Assembly (NCBI RefSeq): GCF_032931615.1
Contig: NZ_CP136759.1
Location: 1,364,001 to 1,428,000, forward strand
Source of the DNA: Palleronia sp. LCG004
GTDB lineage: Bacteria > Pseudomonadota > Alphaproteobacteria > Rhodobacterales > Rhodobacteraceae
DNA length: 64,000 nt
Direction: 5' to 3'
The position numbers and the translations under genes were made by a program. How positions within the stretch are numbered: position 1 is the first letter of the stretch; each line of letters starts with the position of its first letter. Positions 51,933-61,544 of the stretch are shown here, piece after piece. The notes beneath the pieces were generated by a model. It was not told the DNA's origin, did not search any database, and worked only from the letters and a program-made list of their open reading frames with translations.

Positions 51933-51949
51933 ATATTTGGAGATATCTA

Positions 51950-52333
51950 GTGACGAAATCAACTGCAGTCGCCGCAGAGCCGGGCATTAAGCGCATCGAC
52001 AGTGGCATCCGGATGAGCCAAGCCGTGATCAGCGGCGGACAGGTTCACGTGGCGGGGCAGATCGCGGAGGACACGACGGCCTCTATCACCGAGCAGACGC
52101 GCCAGGTTCTCGGTAAGATCGAGCGCCTGATCGCCGCGGCGGGTGCGAAGAAGTCCGATCTCATTGCGGTCAATGTCTTCCTGCCGAACATCGTCGACTT
52201 CGACGCCATGAACGCCGTCTACGATGCCTGGATCGATCCGGCGCATCCACCGGCACGCGCCTGCGTCGAGGCGCGGCTCGCCGATCCGGATCTGCGCGTC
52301 GAGATGACCGCGATCGCGGTCGCCCGGGTGTAG
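51950..52333 (+). CDS. RidA-family (YjgF/UK114) imine/enamine deaminase
   Basis: 127 residues from GTG 51950, with GGAGAT upstream. Fold features are RMSQAVISGGQVHVAGQIAE, VLGKIERLIAAAGAKKSDLI and the catalytic-Arg region PPARACVEARLADPDLRVEM. RidA proteins hydrolyse reactive 2-aminoacrylate-type imines released by PLP-dependent lyases. The operon carries such a PLP enzyme two genes downstream, so a dedicated clean-up or pathway role is likely. It could also be a pathway-specific hydrolase of an imine intermediate. First gene of the IclR-controlled operon. Confidence 0.9.
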   Translation: MTKSTAVAAEPGIKRIDSGIRMSQAVISGGQVHVAGQIAEDTTASITEQTRQVLGKIERLIAAAGAKKSDLIAVNVFLPNIVDFDAMNAVYDAWIDPAHPPARACVEARLADPDLRVEMTAIAVARV

Positions 52334-52338
52334 TCTGC

Positions 52339-53190
52339 ATGTTGGCGGCTTGGAACAAACGTTTCTCCGCTATTGCACCGGTTCTGCTTGGAAGCAGGCT
52401 ACTTGTCGCCGGCGCCACCTTGTTTCTGTTGGTACTCGGGGCGATCCTGTTCCTGCCGCTCTTCATGCCGCTCGATCCCCTGGCGCTCAACTATACGGCC
52501 ATCCTCGCACCGCCGGGCTCCGAGCACCTGCTGGGGACCGATGCGATGGGGCGCGATCTGCTGGCGCGGATCGTCTACGGCGGCCGCAGCAGCGTGATGA
52601 TCGGTGCGCTGGTGATGGTGGTGACGGCCCTCGTAGGGACGTTAATCGGTGTCCTCGCCGGAACGTCCCGCCGCCTGGACGGGCCGCTGATGCGGTCGAT
52701 GGATGTTTTGATGGCATTCCCCGTGCTGCTCCTCGCCCTAGCAATCCTGGCCGCCCTCGGGAACACCGCGCTCAACGTGGTTTTCGCGCTGTCGCTGGTC
52801 TACATTCCCCGGACCGCCCGCATTGTCCGGGGCGAGGCGCTGGTGATACGCTCCCAGCCGTTCGTCGAAGCGGCACAGTCGATCGGCGCCTCTCGGCTCC
52901 GCATCCTCTTCGTCCACATTCTGCCGGGCGTGCTTCCTGCGCTCATGGTGCAGGAGACCTTCCTCTTTGCATACGCCATCTTGGGCGAGGCGGGGCTGAG
53001 CTTCGTCGGTCTCGGCCTGCAGCCGCCGGATCCGAGCTGGGGGAACATCCTCGGCGAGGCGCGCGCGACCTACCGCACTGCACCTTGGCTCATGATATAT
53101 CCGGGCCTCGCGCTCGCGCTCACCGTACTCTCGCTCAATCTACTCGGCGACGGGCTGGGCCAGGCGATCGACCCTAAGCGGAGAAATTAA
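52339..53190 (+). CDS. ABC transporter permease, DppC type (IclR operon)
   Basis: 283 residues. N-terminal helix (LLVAGATLFLLVLGAILFLP), the family motif LLGTDAMGRDLLARIVYGGR, the EAA loop (FVEAAQSIGASRLRILFVHI) and the late GLGLQPPDPSWGNILGEA motif. It is separated from its DppB partner (56071) by three genes, unlike the usual adjacent order, but all lie on one strand with tight spacing. Confidence 0.93.
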   Translation: MLAAWNKRFSAIAPVLLGSRLLVAGATLFLLVLGAILFLPLFMPLDPLALNYTAILAPPGSEHLLGTDAMGRDLLARIVYGGRSSVMIGALVMVVTALVGTLIGVLAGTSRRLDGPLMRSMDVLMAFPVLLLALAILAALGNTALNVVFALSLVYIPRTARIVRGEALVIRSQPFVEAAQSIGASRLRILFVHILPGVLPALMVQETFLFAYAILGEAGLSFVGLGLQPPDPSWGNILGEARATYRTAPWLMIYPGLALALTVLSLNLLGDGLGQAIDPKRRN

Positions 53191-53193
53191 CCG

Positions 53194-54468
53194 ATGCACG
53201 ACAGCAGCTCCAATGCGCACTGGGCTGAACCCGCTGCCGCCGACAAGGGCTGGTTGCGAAGCCTGGAAACGGGCCAGCGTTATGCCATGGGACCTCTCTT
53301 CGCTTGTCCCGCAACGGGGGGGGAACTGAGCGTCGAGGTCGATCTCGAGGCGGCAGCGGAGAGCTTCGCCCAGGATTGGAATCAGGCCGGATCGATCTGG
53401 AAGCGCTTTTCCGCCGTGCTCGCGCCATTCAACGCGGACCGTGCCGTCAGCCTGGGCGAGGGCAGCACGCCCCTCGTCCGCAGCGAACGGCTCGCAAGGG
53501 AGCTCGGTCTGCGCAACCTTTTCTTCAAGCTGGAAGGGTCGAACCCCACAGGGTCCTTCAAGGACCGGCAGATGTCGGTGGCATTGAGCATGGGCCGGCT
53601 CTGGGGCAAGACGTTGTACGCGACGATTTCCAGCGGAAACGTCGGTAATGCGCTATCGGCTTATTGCGCAAAGGCGGGTGCCGAGGCCCATGTTTGGGTC
53701 GCCGAGAACACCGCGGAAGCCAAGCTGCGCCAGATCGCCGTCTACGGCGCGCAGCTTTACCATATCCCTGCGCCCGGCCCCGGGAAGATGCGTGCCTACT
53801 GGGAGCTCTTCGCTGGAATGCGCGCCTTCTGCGAAGCCAATGGCGCGATGCCGATGGTGTCGGCCCGGCCCGTCAACCCCTTCATGGTCGAGGGCACGAA
53901 GACGATCGCCTTCGAGCTTGCCGCAGAACTTGGTTCGGTTCCGGACGAAGTCTTTTGCTGTGTCGGCGGTGGCGGCCTGCTCGGCGGCGTCACCAAGGGG
54001 TTCAAGGAGCTTCGCGAGATGGGGCTCGCCGACAGGCTGCCCCGGATGACGGGCGCGCAGCGCTCCGATCAAGAGCATGCGCCTATCAACCGACTGCACG
54101 AGGAGCCATACGTCAGCGGCGACTACTATCTCCCGCTCGACGGGGACTGGGCCGCGGAGTCGATCGCCGAGACTGAAGGCCAGCTCGATCTCGTCACCGA
54201 TACCGACATCCTCGAGGCCCAGGCCCTTCTGGCAGAGCGCGAGGGCATCTTCGCTGAGCCGCAGGGCGCCTATGCCGCAGCCGCTCTTCTAAAGGCGTCG
54301 CGCGAGACGCGAATCGACCCCGACGCGACCGTCGTCTGCACGATCACCGGCACCGGCCTCAAGGACATGGCGGCCACGGCCCGCTTTGGCGAGGTCGTGA
54401 CCCCAAAGCGGATAATTCAGGCGCAGAACCTGAACGACGCGACCTTCGCAGGTGCGTCCGCGAACTGA
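53194..54468 (+). CDS. PLP-dependent enzyme of the threonine-synthase family (fold type II)
   Basis: 424 residues. Schiff-base lysine K123 in KLEGSNPTGSFKDRQMSVA, the asparagine loop ISSGNVGNALSAYCAKAG, the glycine loop VGGGGLLGGVTKGF that binds PLP phosphate, and the late GEVVTPKRI region. N-terminal residues 1-60 include a Cys-containing segment (LFACPATGGEL) like that of threonine-synthase-type proteins. Catalytic candidates are a gamma- or beta-elimination/replacement or a threonine/serine dehydratase reaction that yields an imine handled by the RidA protein. True threonine synthase is usually encoded with hom/thrB, which are not here, so a catabolic role is likely. Confidence 0.82.
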   Translation: MHDSSSNAHWAEPAAADKGWLRSLETGQRYAMGPLFACPATGGELSVEVDLEAAAESFAQDWNQAGSIWKRFSAVLAPFNADRAVSLGEGSTPLVRSERLARELGLRNLFFKLEGSNPTGSFKDRQMSVALSMGRLWGKTLYATISSGNVGNALSAYCAKAGAEAHVWVAENTAEAKLRQIAVYGAQLYHIPAPGPGKMRAYWELFAGMRAFCEANGAMPMVSARPVNPFMVEGTKTIAFELAAELGSVPDEVFCCVGGGGLLGGVTKGFKELREMGLADRLPRMTGAQRSDQEHAPINRLHEEPYVSGDYYLPLDGDWAAESIAETEGQLDLVTDTDILEAQALLAEREGIFAEPQGAYAAAALLKASRETRIDPDATVVCTITGTGLKDMAATARFGEVVTPKRIIQAQNLNDATFAGASAN

Positions 54469-54495
54469 CACATCAACACAATTGGGAGCGTAACT

Positions 54496-56061
54496 ATGCA
54501 GAGCACGTCAAGATTTCTGGCCGGCGCGGCGCTGGTGGCCGCGTCCACCACCACCGCCCTGGCAGAGTGCCAATCGATGGGCGGCACCATCGAGGCGGCC
54601 ATGACGACCAATGCCTCGACAATGGACCCCATCCTGTCGACCACGAACGCGAGCCGTCAGGTGTCGATCTACATCTTCGAGAGCCTCGTGACGCTCGACG
54701 ATGCGTACCAGCCGATCGGCCAGCTCGCCGAAGACTGGGAGCGCAGCGAGAATGGCCTGAGCTATATCTTCCATCTCCGCGAGAACGTCCCCTTCCACAA
54801 TGGCGATATCCTTGATGCCGATGACGTGACCGCGTCGCTCCAGCGCTTCCTCGCGTCGTCGCCCGGCGCGGGCCGATTCGATGCCGTGGAAAGCGTCGAG
54901 ACGGTCGATCCCCTGACCGTACGGGTCACGCTTTCGGAAGATTTCCCCTTTATTACCAATCTGGCGATGCCCTCTCCGGTCGTGGCGATCATGCCCAAGG
55001 AGATTGTTGACGCTGCGGGCTCGGACGAGATCCGGGGCGAGGACATCGTGGGCACGGGGCCTTTCTCGCTTGAAAGCTGGACGCCCGACGTGTCCATCGA
55101 CCTCGCGAAGTTCGAGGACTATCCCACCGATGAGCGTTACGAGGGGCCAACCGGCTTCGGCGGCGCGCGCACGGCCTGCGTGGACCTGGTCCGGCTCCTG
55201 CCCGTGACCGAGGAATCGAGTCGCGTGGCCGGCATCCAGACAGGGGATTTCGACTACGCCGAAGCGATCTCGATCACCGCGGTGCCCGAGCTTCAGGAAA
55301 GCGACGAGGTCAACGTCGAGATCGTGAAACCCCGCTGGGCGATCGTGCTTGAGCTCGACCATCGCAACCCGCTGATGCAGAATGTGGCCTTCCGGCAGGC
55401 TCTGCTTGCAGCGATCGATCCGCAGCAGGTCCTGCTTGCCTCGGCCTTCGGCCGCGAGGAGTACACGCGCGTCCAGCCGAGCATCTTCTTCCCCGAACAG
55501 AGCGGCTTCTACACCGAGGCCGGCGGCGATGCATATGGCACCCGCGACCTCGACAAGGTCGAGGACCTTCTGGAAGAGGCCGGCTACGATGACGAGCCCG
55601 TTATCTACCTGACCAACCAGAACTACGGTTGGATGTTCAGAGCATCTCAAGCGATCGCAGCGCAATGGCGCGAAGCCGGGATCAACGTTCAGACCGAATT
55701 GATGGACTGGCCGTCGCAGATCCAGCGCGCCCAGACCCAGGATGACTGGGCCGTGAACCAGACCGGCTGGTCGCCGCGCTTCGACCCCTTTCAGGTCCTG
55801 ACCTCGATCCAGTGCGACTCGATCTCGGCCTTCGGCTACTGCGACGATGAGATGCAGGAACTGCTGGCGACCATCAGCTCGGGTGCCGAGGCCGACGAGC
55901 GACAGACTGCCTGGGAAGATATCCAGCAGAAGATCTGGGACGACGTCGTTGTTCTGCGGGTTGGCGATTACTTCGAGCCTGAGGCGACCCGGGCGGGGCT
56001 GACCGGCTACGAGCCGTTCTACGTAACGCCGCGCTTCTGGGACGTTTCGAAAGCCGAGTGA
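54496..56061 (+). CDS. Periplasmic binding protein, peptide family (IclR operon)
   Basis: 521 residues with a Sec signal peptide (MQSTSRFLAGAALVAASTTT, cleavage near ALAECQ). SBP_bac_5 family: LSYIFHLRENVPFHNGDILD, PDVSIDLAKFEDY, PLMQNVAFRQALLAAIDPQQ and the late WSPRFDPFQVL segment. It delivers its ligand to the DppB/C permeases at 56071 and 52339. Related binding proteins take up peptides, glutathione, opines or small amides; the ligand here is unknown. Confidence 0.92.
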   Translation: MQSTSRFLAGAALVAASTTTALAECQSMGGTIEAAMTTNASTMDPILSTTNASRQVSIYIFESLVTLDDAYQPIGQLAEDWERSENGLSYIFHLRENVPFHNGDILDADDVTASLQRFLASSPGAGRFDAVESVETVDPLTVRVTLSEDFPFITNLAMPSPVVAIMPKEIVDAAGSDEIRGEDIVGTGPFSLESWTPDVSIDLAKFEDYPTDERYEGPTGFGGARTACVDLVRLLPVTEESSRVAGIQTGDFDYAEAISITAVPELQESDEVNVEIVKPRWAIVLELDHRNPLMQNVAFRQALLAAIDPQQVLLASAFGREEYTRVQPSIFFPEQSGFYTEAGGDAYGTRDLDKVEDLLEEAGYDDEPVIYLTNQNYGWMFRASQAIAAQWREAGINVQTELMDWPSQIQRAQTQDDWAVNQTGWSPRFDPFQVLTSIQCDSISAFGYCDDEMQELLATISSGAEADERQTAWEDIQQKIWDDVVVLRVGDYFEPEATRAGLTGYEPFYVTPRFWDVSKAE

Positions 56062-56070
56062 GGTCCGCGC

Positions 56071-57009
56071 ATGGCCAGCATGATCTTCCGCCGTCTGCTG
56101 CTTTTCATCCCGATGTGGATTGCAGTCAGTATCCTGTCCTTCGTCATCGTTCACGCGACACCGGGGGACCCGGCGGCTAGCTTCGTCGGCATGGATACCG
56201 GGGCGGAAGGCATGCAGGCCGTGCGCGAGAGGCTCGGTCTCGACCAGCCCTACTTGCAACAGCTGGGCAGCTGGGTCGTGAACAGCATGCGTGGTGACTT
56301 GGGAGAGTCCTACTTCCTGGGCCGCAGCGTATCTCAGGCGATCATCGAAAGATTGCCCGTGACCTTCAGCCTCGGATTCCTGTCGCTTTTGGTCGCCATC
56401 GTCATTGGCATTCCGCTCGGCACGATCGCGGCGCTGTCCCCGAATTCCTGGAAGGACGCCTCCTCGATCGTGGTGTCGCTGACCTTCCTGTCAGTGCCGG
56501 AATTCGTGGTCGGCATGCTCCTGATCTACATCTTCGGCGTCGAGTTGCGCCTCTTGCCAATCGGGCGATACGTTCCCCTGTCCGAAGGGGTTTGGCCTTG
56601 GCTGTATCACATGATCCTGCCGGCATTCGCGCTTGGCGTGGGGCAGGCGGCGCTTCTTGCGCGGATGACGCGGGCCAGCCTGCTGCAGGTCCTCGGGGCC
56701 GACTACATCCGGACGGCGCGGGCCAAGGGCTTGCGCGAGCGCCGGATCCTGATCCGGCACGCCTTCCGCAACGCGATCATCACGATCATCACCGTCATCG
56801 GTTTGTCGTTCGCCCTCCTTTTGAGCGGCGCCTTCATCACCGAGGCTCTCTTCCAGTTGCCCGGCATCGGCAGCCTTGGGGTCAACGCCGTGATGCGGCG
56901 GGACTATCCAGTGGTGCAGGGCATCCTGGTGATCGCCTCGTCCTTCGTCCTCATCGTCAATCTGCTGGTCGATATCCTCTATCGCCTCCTCAATCCCTCA
57001 ATTCGGTAA
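56071..57009 (+). CDS. ABC transporter permease, DppB type (IclR operon)
   Basis: 312 residues. N-terminal helix (RRLLLFIPMWIAVSILSFVI), the DppB motif VRERLGLDQPYLQQLGSWVV and the late EAA loop (YIRTARAKGLRERRILIRHA). It starts nine bases after the binding-protein stop. Partner of the DppC-type permease at 52339. Confidence 0.93.
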   Translation: MASMIFRRLLLFIPMWIAVSILSFVIVHATPGDPAASFVGMDTGAEGMQAVRERLGLDQPYLQQLGSWVVNSMRGDLGESYFLGRSVSQAIIERLPVTFSLGFLSLLVAIVIGIPLGTIAALSPNSWKDASSIVVSLTFLSVPEFVVGMLLIYIFGVELRLLPIGRYVPLSEGVWPWLYHMILPAFALGVGQAALLARMTRASLLQVLGADYIRTARAKGLRERRILIRHAFRNAIITIITVIGLSFALLLSGAFITEALFQLPGIGSLGVNAVMRRDYPVVQGILVIASSFVLIVNLLVDILYRLLNPSIR

Positions 57010-57013
57010 TCTT

Positions 57014-58252
57014 ATGGCTGACAGAGAACTTTGGATAAGGTCGGAGGCCATTTGGCGTGCCGAAACCGAAAGCTTTCGGCCCGGCTGGGTCGTCGTTGAG
57101 GGAGACCGCATTAAGGCGCTAGCCAAGCCTGGGGACGTCCCGGCGGAAGATGCCAAGCAGATGGACCTCGGGGGCAGGCGACTGCTGCCCGGTCTCATCA
57201 ACACACACGTCCATCTAGAGTTCAGTGGCGAGGCCGATCCGCTTTCGGACTACTACGCCGAGGACGATGCCGAGCATCTGATGCGGGCGATCACCAATGC
57301 ACATACGCTGCTCGAAAGCGGCGTGACTACCGCGCGCGACTGCGGGTCGGGCTGGTCCATGCTCGCGCTGTCCCGGCGCCCCGACCTCAGCCCCATTCCA
57401 CTGCCACGCCTGCTGCTGTCCGGGCCGCCGATAACCGTGCCGAAGGGGCACCTGCACTTCATGCATGGTCTCGTTACGTCCGACGAGGATATCCGTGCCC
57501 ACGTTTCGCGTCTCGCTCTGGAGGGCGGTCGAAGCGTGAAGGTCATGGCCAGCGGCGGCGGCATGACGCCGGGCTCCGACCCGGCGCAGACGATGTTCTC
57601 GCAAGGCAGCCTCGACCTCATCGCTTCGCTGGCGCGGGAGCATGGCTATCCGAGCGTCTCTCACGTTCTTGCCAGCGAGAGCATCCGCCTCTCGGCCCGG
57701 GCCGGGATCGACAGCCTCGAACATTGCGCGTTCCACGTTCACGGTGCCGGCGGCCGACTCGAGCGGCATTACGACGCCGACATCGCGCAGGAAGTCCGCG
57801 ACGCCGGTGTACACGTGATGCCGAACCTTTCGACCGCCACCCATCCGCTCGACCGTCTCCGGGAGGCGGCCCGCCGGAGCGCCGATGAAGACCATGCCCT
57901 ATACCAGTTCGACGTCATGCTCGAAACATTCCGACGTCTCCAAGGGCTCGGCATACCCTTCACCTGCGGTTCCGATGCAGGCGTGCGCGAAACCCATTTC
58001 GACGAAACCTGGCGCGAGATCATGTGGACGATGCGCGCCGGGCTGAGCGGGGCCGAAGCCATTCGTTCCGCCACGACCGGCGCGGCTGCCGCCATTGGCC
58101 TGGCCCACGAGATCGGCAAGATAGCCCCCGGCTATTCCGCGGATCTCATCGCCGTCGACGCCGATCCGCTTGAGCAGGAGGACGCATTCCGCGCGCCCTC
58201 CTTTGTCATGGCGCGCGGCGGCATCGTCAGGGGAGAGGGGAGGGCCGTCTGA
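57014..58252 (+). CDS. Amidohydrolase-superfamily enzyme (imidazolonepropionase/prolidase-like)
   Basis: 412 residues. Metal site: NTHVHLEFSG (His-x-His), a Lys in RSVKVMASGGG, His in YPSVSHVLASE and EHCAFHVHG, and the late Asp in FTCGSDAGVRE, as in amidohydrolases of the Sgx9260/HutI kind. N-terminal beta-barrel residues GWVVVEGDRIKALAKPG precede the TIM barrel, and PGYSADLIAVDADPLEQ closes it. It would hydrolyse an amide or N-acyl bond in the cytoplasm, perhaps the first step after import. The 3' end overlaps the ATPase start by one base (TGATG). The exact substrate cannot be inferred. Confidence 0.88.
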   Translation: MADRELWIRSEAIWRAETESFRPGWVVVEGDRIKALAKPGDVPAEDAKQMDLGGRRLLPGLINTHVHLEFSGEADPLSDYYAEDDAEHLMRAITNAHTLLESGVTTARDCGSGWSMLALSRRPDLSPIPLPRLLLSGPPITVPKGHLHFMHGLVTSDEDIRAHVSRLALEGGRSVKVMASGGGMTPGSDPAQTMFSQGSLDLIASLAREHGYPSVSHVLASESIRLSARAGIDSLEHCAFHVHGAGGRLERHYDADIAQEVRDAGVHVMPNLSTATHPLDRLREAARRSADEDHALYQFDVMLETFRRLQGLGIPFTCGSDAGVRETHFDETWREIMWTMRAGLSGAEAIRSATTGAAAAIGLAHEIGKIAPGYSADLIAVDADPLEQEDAFRAPSFVMARGGIVRGEGRAV

Positions 58253-60084
58253 TGGCCGATGAGATACAGACCAACGTTCTTTCGGTGCGTGGGTTGACCG
58301 TCGGGTTCCGGTCCGGCCCCGAGTGGCAAAACGTGGTGCGCGATCTCGACTTCGACATCCCCGCCGGCCGCACCGTCGCCATCGTGGGCGAATCCGGGTC
58401 GGGTAAGAGTGTCAGCTCGCTCGCCATAATGGGGCTGCTTTCGAAGGAGCGGGCCCGAGTGAGCGGCCGGGTGGTCTACGAGGGCACCTCGTTGCTGGAC
58501 CTCGGGCCGGAAGAGATGCGCCTGCTGCGCGGCGATGACATCGCCATGATCTTCCAAGAGCCGATGACGAGCCTGAATCCGGTCATGACCCTAGGTCAGC
58601 AGGTCTCGGAGGCGGTGCTTGCCCACAGGACCATTTCGCCAAAGGCGGCGCGCAAGGAGGCGCTTGACCTGCTCCAGCGCGTCCGGATCCCCGACGCGGA
58701 GCGCAGGTTCTCCGACTATCCGCACCAGTTCTCAGGCGGCATGCGGCAGCGTGTGATGATAGCCATGGCGCTGGCCGGCAATCCGCGGCTGCTGATCGCG
58801 GACGAGCCGACCACCGCGCTCGACGTGACGGTGCAGGCCCAAATCCTCGATCTGTTGGAGGAGCTTCAGCGGGAAACCGGGCTATCCATCCTCTTCATCA
58901 CGCATGACATGGGCGTCGTCGCGGAGATCGCCGACGACATCGTTGTAATGTATCGTGGCGACTGCGTCGAACGCGGACCGTCAGCGGAGATCTTCTCGGC
59001 GCCCAAGCAGCCCTATACCCGCGCATTGCTCGCGGCTGTGCCGCGCCTCGGGGCGCTAAGGGGATCTGAGCTTCCCAGGCGATTTGATCTCGTTGATTTC
59101 AAGACCGGACGCTCGAAGCCGGCCATTCCCGTGATCGATACTGTCGAGCACGACCAAGAGCCAATCCTCGAGGTTGACGGGCTCACGACGCGTTTCGATA
59201 TCCACGGCGGGCTCCTTGGGCGCGTCACGGCTCGAGTGCATGCCGTGGAGGACGTTTCCTTCACCGTGAAACGCGGGGAGACGCTGTCCCTAGTCGGCGA
59301 GTCGGGCTGCGGGAAATCGACGCTCGGCCGTTCGGTCCTGGGGCTTCTTCCGATCAGCGGCGGCACCGTCCGTCTGCGGGGCATGAACATTTCGGACCTC
59401 TCGCATGCCAAGCTGGCGCAACTGCGGCAAGCAGCCCAGATGATCTTCCAGGACCCTTTCGCGAGCCTCAATCCCCGTCTGAGCGTCGGAACCTCCATCG
59501 CCGAGCCCCTGATCGTGCATCAGCGGGCCGAAGATGGGGGGATCAGAGCCCGAGTCGGGCAGCTCCTCGAGCAGGTCGGCTTGTCCGCCTCGATGGCCGA
59601 TCGCTACCCGCACGAATTTTCCGGCGGCCAACGCCAGCGCATCTGCATCGCCCGTGCCCTCGCCCTCAACCCGGACCTCATTGTCGCAGACGAGGCCGTC
59701 TCGGCCCTCGACGTTTCGGTCAAGGCCGAAATCATCAATCTTCTGCTCGACGTGCAGGAGGCGGCCGGGATCGCGATGCTATTCGTTAGTCACGACATGT
59801 CTGTTGTCGAACGGGTGAGCCATCGCATCGCGGTCATGTACTTGGGCCAAGTCGTGGAGATCGGCCCGCGAGAGGCCATTCTCGGGAATCCGCAGCACCC
59901 CTACACCCAACGTCTTATCGCGGCGGTCCCGATCCCCGACCCGAGCCGCCGCGGTGCCCGCCTCCCGACACCGTTGGAGGAGATTCCGAGCCCGGTCCGC
60001 CCATTGAGTCACGTGGTGCCGAAGACGGAGTGGAGGTCGGTGGGGCGAGACCATTCAGTCCTGTTCTCCGCTTATAGCAGTTAG
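58252..60084 (+). CDS. Double ATP-binding protein of the peptide-family transporter (IclR operon)
   Basis: 610 residues with two nucleotide-binding domains. First: Walker [11 protein letters not shown], signature [10 protein letters not shown], Walker [13 protein letters not shown], and the oligopeptide-transport tail [18 protein letters not shown]. Second: [25 protein letters not shown] and [12 protein letters not shown]. Last gene of the operon; IS remnants begin just after its stop. Confidence 0.94.
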   Translation: MADEIQTNVLSVRGLTVGFRSGPEWQNVVRDLDFDIPAGRTVAIVGESGSGKSVSSLAIMGLLSKERARVSGRVVYEGTSLLDLGPEEMRLLRGDDIAMIFQEPMTSLNPVMTLGQQVSEAVLAHRTISPKAARKEALDLLQRVRIPDAERRFSDYPHQFSGGMRQRVMIAMALAGNPRLLIADEPTTALDVTVQAQILDLLEELQRETGLSILFITHDMGVVAEIADDIVVMYRGDCVERGPSAEIFSAPKQPYTRALLAAVPRLGALRGSELPRRFDLVDFKTGRSKPAIPVIDTVEHDQEPILEVDGLTTRFDIHGGLLGRVTARVHAVEDVSFTVKRGETLSLVGESGCGKSTLGRSVLGLLPISGGTVRLRGMNISDLSHAKLAQLRQAAQMIFQDPFASLNPRLSVGTSIAEPLIVHQRAEDGGIRARVGQLLEQVGLSASMADRYPHEFSGGQRQRICIARALALNPDLIVADEAVSALDVSVKAEIINLLLDVQEAAGIAMLFVSHDMSVVERVSHRIAVMYLGQVVEIGPREAILGNPQHPYTQRLIAAVPIPDPSRRGARLPTPLEEIPSPVRPLSHVVPKTEWRSVGRDHSVLFSAYSS

Positions 60085-60141
60085 GGTCAGAATCTATTGA
60101 TTTTCCTAGAGCAGCGTGGTTCACGGCTCGAAAGTCGAGCG

Positions 60142-60256
60142 ATGAACAGGTCTGATCTCTTCTGGTTGAGCAACGCGCAGATGGCGCGTCTGGAATCCTT
60201 CTTTCCCAAGTCCCACGGCAAGCCTCGCGCCGATGACCGGCGTGTATTGAGTGCTC
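60142..60256 (+). pseudogene. IS5-family transposase N-terminal remnant
   Basis: MNRSDLFWLSNAQMARLESF followed by FPKSHGKPRADDRRVL is the start of an IS5-type (DUF4096) transposase. The match stops at about 60256, where the left end of an IS3-type element begins. Confidence 0.75.
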
Positions 60257-60381
60257 TGCCCCTGAGAACTGGACCGCGCGAAGCTGGAGTTTTCGGCTAC
60301 CATTCCCTGGCTGGGATAGGAGCTGAGGACGATGAAGGCATCGAGGTTCACGGAGGCGCAGAAGGCGTTCGTGCTGAAGCA
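60257..60381 (+). mobile_element. Left end and OrfA start of an IS3-type element, truncated
   Basis: CTGCCCCTGAGAACTGGACC looks like an IS3-group end, followed by an OrfA start at 60332 (MKASRFTEAQKAFVLKQG, ribosome site GATAGGAG). The similarity ends near 60381. Junctions on both sides show repeated IS insertion and deletion. Confidence 0.65.
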
Positions 60382-60657
60382 GGGCTGGCCTCGGTCGCTT
60401 TCATTGTCTGCCTCGATGATCATTCGCTCACGAACAACCTGCCCCATACGCGACGGCGTGGCTACGGTGCTGAAGACACAGCACGACACACACTGAGCGT
60501 TCCAAATACCAGTGCTTTTGGACGCCTGTCGCCTAGCCCGGTCAGCGCAGATTTTACAGAATGACCCAGTCCGTTAAGCGCGAAGTGCTGGAAGGCGTGC
60601 AGTATTGCATGACCGTTTTGCCGCTCGCCGGCACGGCAGTGGATAGGACGGCCAAGT
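60382..60657. other. Unassigned sequence between IS remnant and abortive-infection gene
   Basis: About 275 bases. An open frame continues from the IS remnant but has no domain. Probably IS debris. Confidence 0.35.
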
Positions 60658-61544
60658 TCATTTCGTAGGTTCCGTAGCTTCGGGAAGTGCGCGCTGCATC
60701 TTCCGCTCCCAGGTTTCGATCAGGAAGAGCGCTATGGTGCTCGACGCGTGGATGGCGAGACGCGCGATCCGCGGGTCGATCCGACGGTGGCCTCGCTCCC
60801 GGCCGTGGGCGTCGCCGCCATGGGTGCGCAGCGCCCCGATCCCTTCGGTGGCCGTGGTCAGGCCACTGAGGACCTTGCGGATGTCGCTGGCGATCAGATC
60901 CGGTAGGTCCGTGCGCCCGGGCGAGAGGCCAAGCGGTTCCTGGACCGCACGCACGAGCGCCGAGACGTCCTTCTTCGCCGGCAGCTCCAGCCCAAGCTCG
61001 ACGATGATCGAACGACAGACCGCCTCCAGCGTCGAGCAGGCGGCCGTCACGGCGTCCTCGGGGTCGTCCTCCGCGTTCCGGGTGGCGCGATCGAGATCCC
61101 GGCTCACCGTCCCGAAATCCAGCGTCGCGGTCTTCTCGGCGATAGCCCCGACGACCGCGGCCCCCGCTTGCGCAGCAATGCCCGGCCCTCACGCAGTGCC
61201 ACCTCGAAACCATCCGGGGCGAGATGCAGGTTCAGGTGGTCGAGCACGGACTCCGTCTTCTCCGGCTCTCGAGCGTGGTTCCTTGGGTCGGCGACTGCCT
61301 CGATTGCCCGACCGATCAGCTCGTCACCATTCTCCTGCCGGGTGGCCCATCTGAGACATTCCCTCAGCGCCGGTAACCGAGATCCCTCGCCATGCGCGGG
61401 GTCGATACCGATCCCCATCAGGAAGCTGTCGATCTTGGGACCGGAGCGATAGATGCCGATCGGCGGCTCCGTGTTGCCAAGGCCGGGTCCGCCGGAAATC
61501 ACCTGAACGAGTGCCTCGATGGTGAATGCCGAGAACGACGGCAT
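60658..61544 (-). pseudogene. Abortive-infection family protein (Abi-C domain), frameshifted
   Basis: 61544 to about 61165 encodes an N-terminal domain (MPSFSAFTIEALVQVISGGP, YRSGPKIDSFLMGIGIDPAH, PEGFEVALREG-like segment). Past a run of five G (minus strand, 61165-61161) the frame must shift to continue VSRDLDRATRNAEDDPEDAV, TAACSTLEAVCRSIIVELGL, PDLIASDIRKVLSGLTTATE and GALRTHGGDAHGRE, a typical Abi-C domain (PF14355 family). Adding one G to the run restores one 295-codon gene. It is either a one-base loss (slippage or sequencing error) or, less likely, a programmed frameshift. Abi-C proteins are associated with phage defence. Confidence 0.72.

Noticed and set aside
53194..54468. Biosynthetic threonine synthase (thrC)
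   Set aside because: The fold fits, but the context is catabolic, and hom and thrB are absent.
54508..56259. 583-codon minus-strand open frame opposite the peptide-binding-protein gene
   Set aside because: Mirror of the third-position GC bias in the plus-strand gene, with no domain in its translation.
54496..60084. Interpretation of the IclR operon as an ordinary dipeptide transporter
   Set aside because: The operon includes RidA, a PLP enzyme and an amidohydrolase under a dedicated regulator, which points to a specific catabolic pathway and not general peptide uptake.
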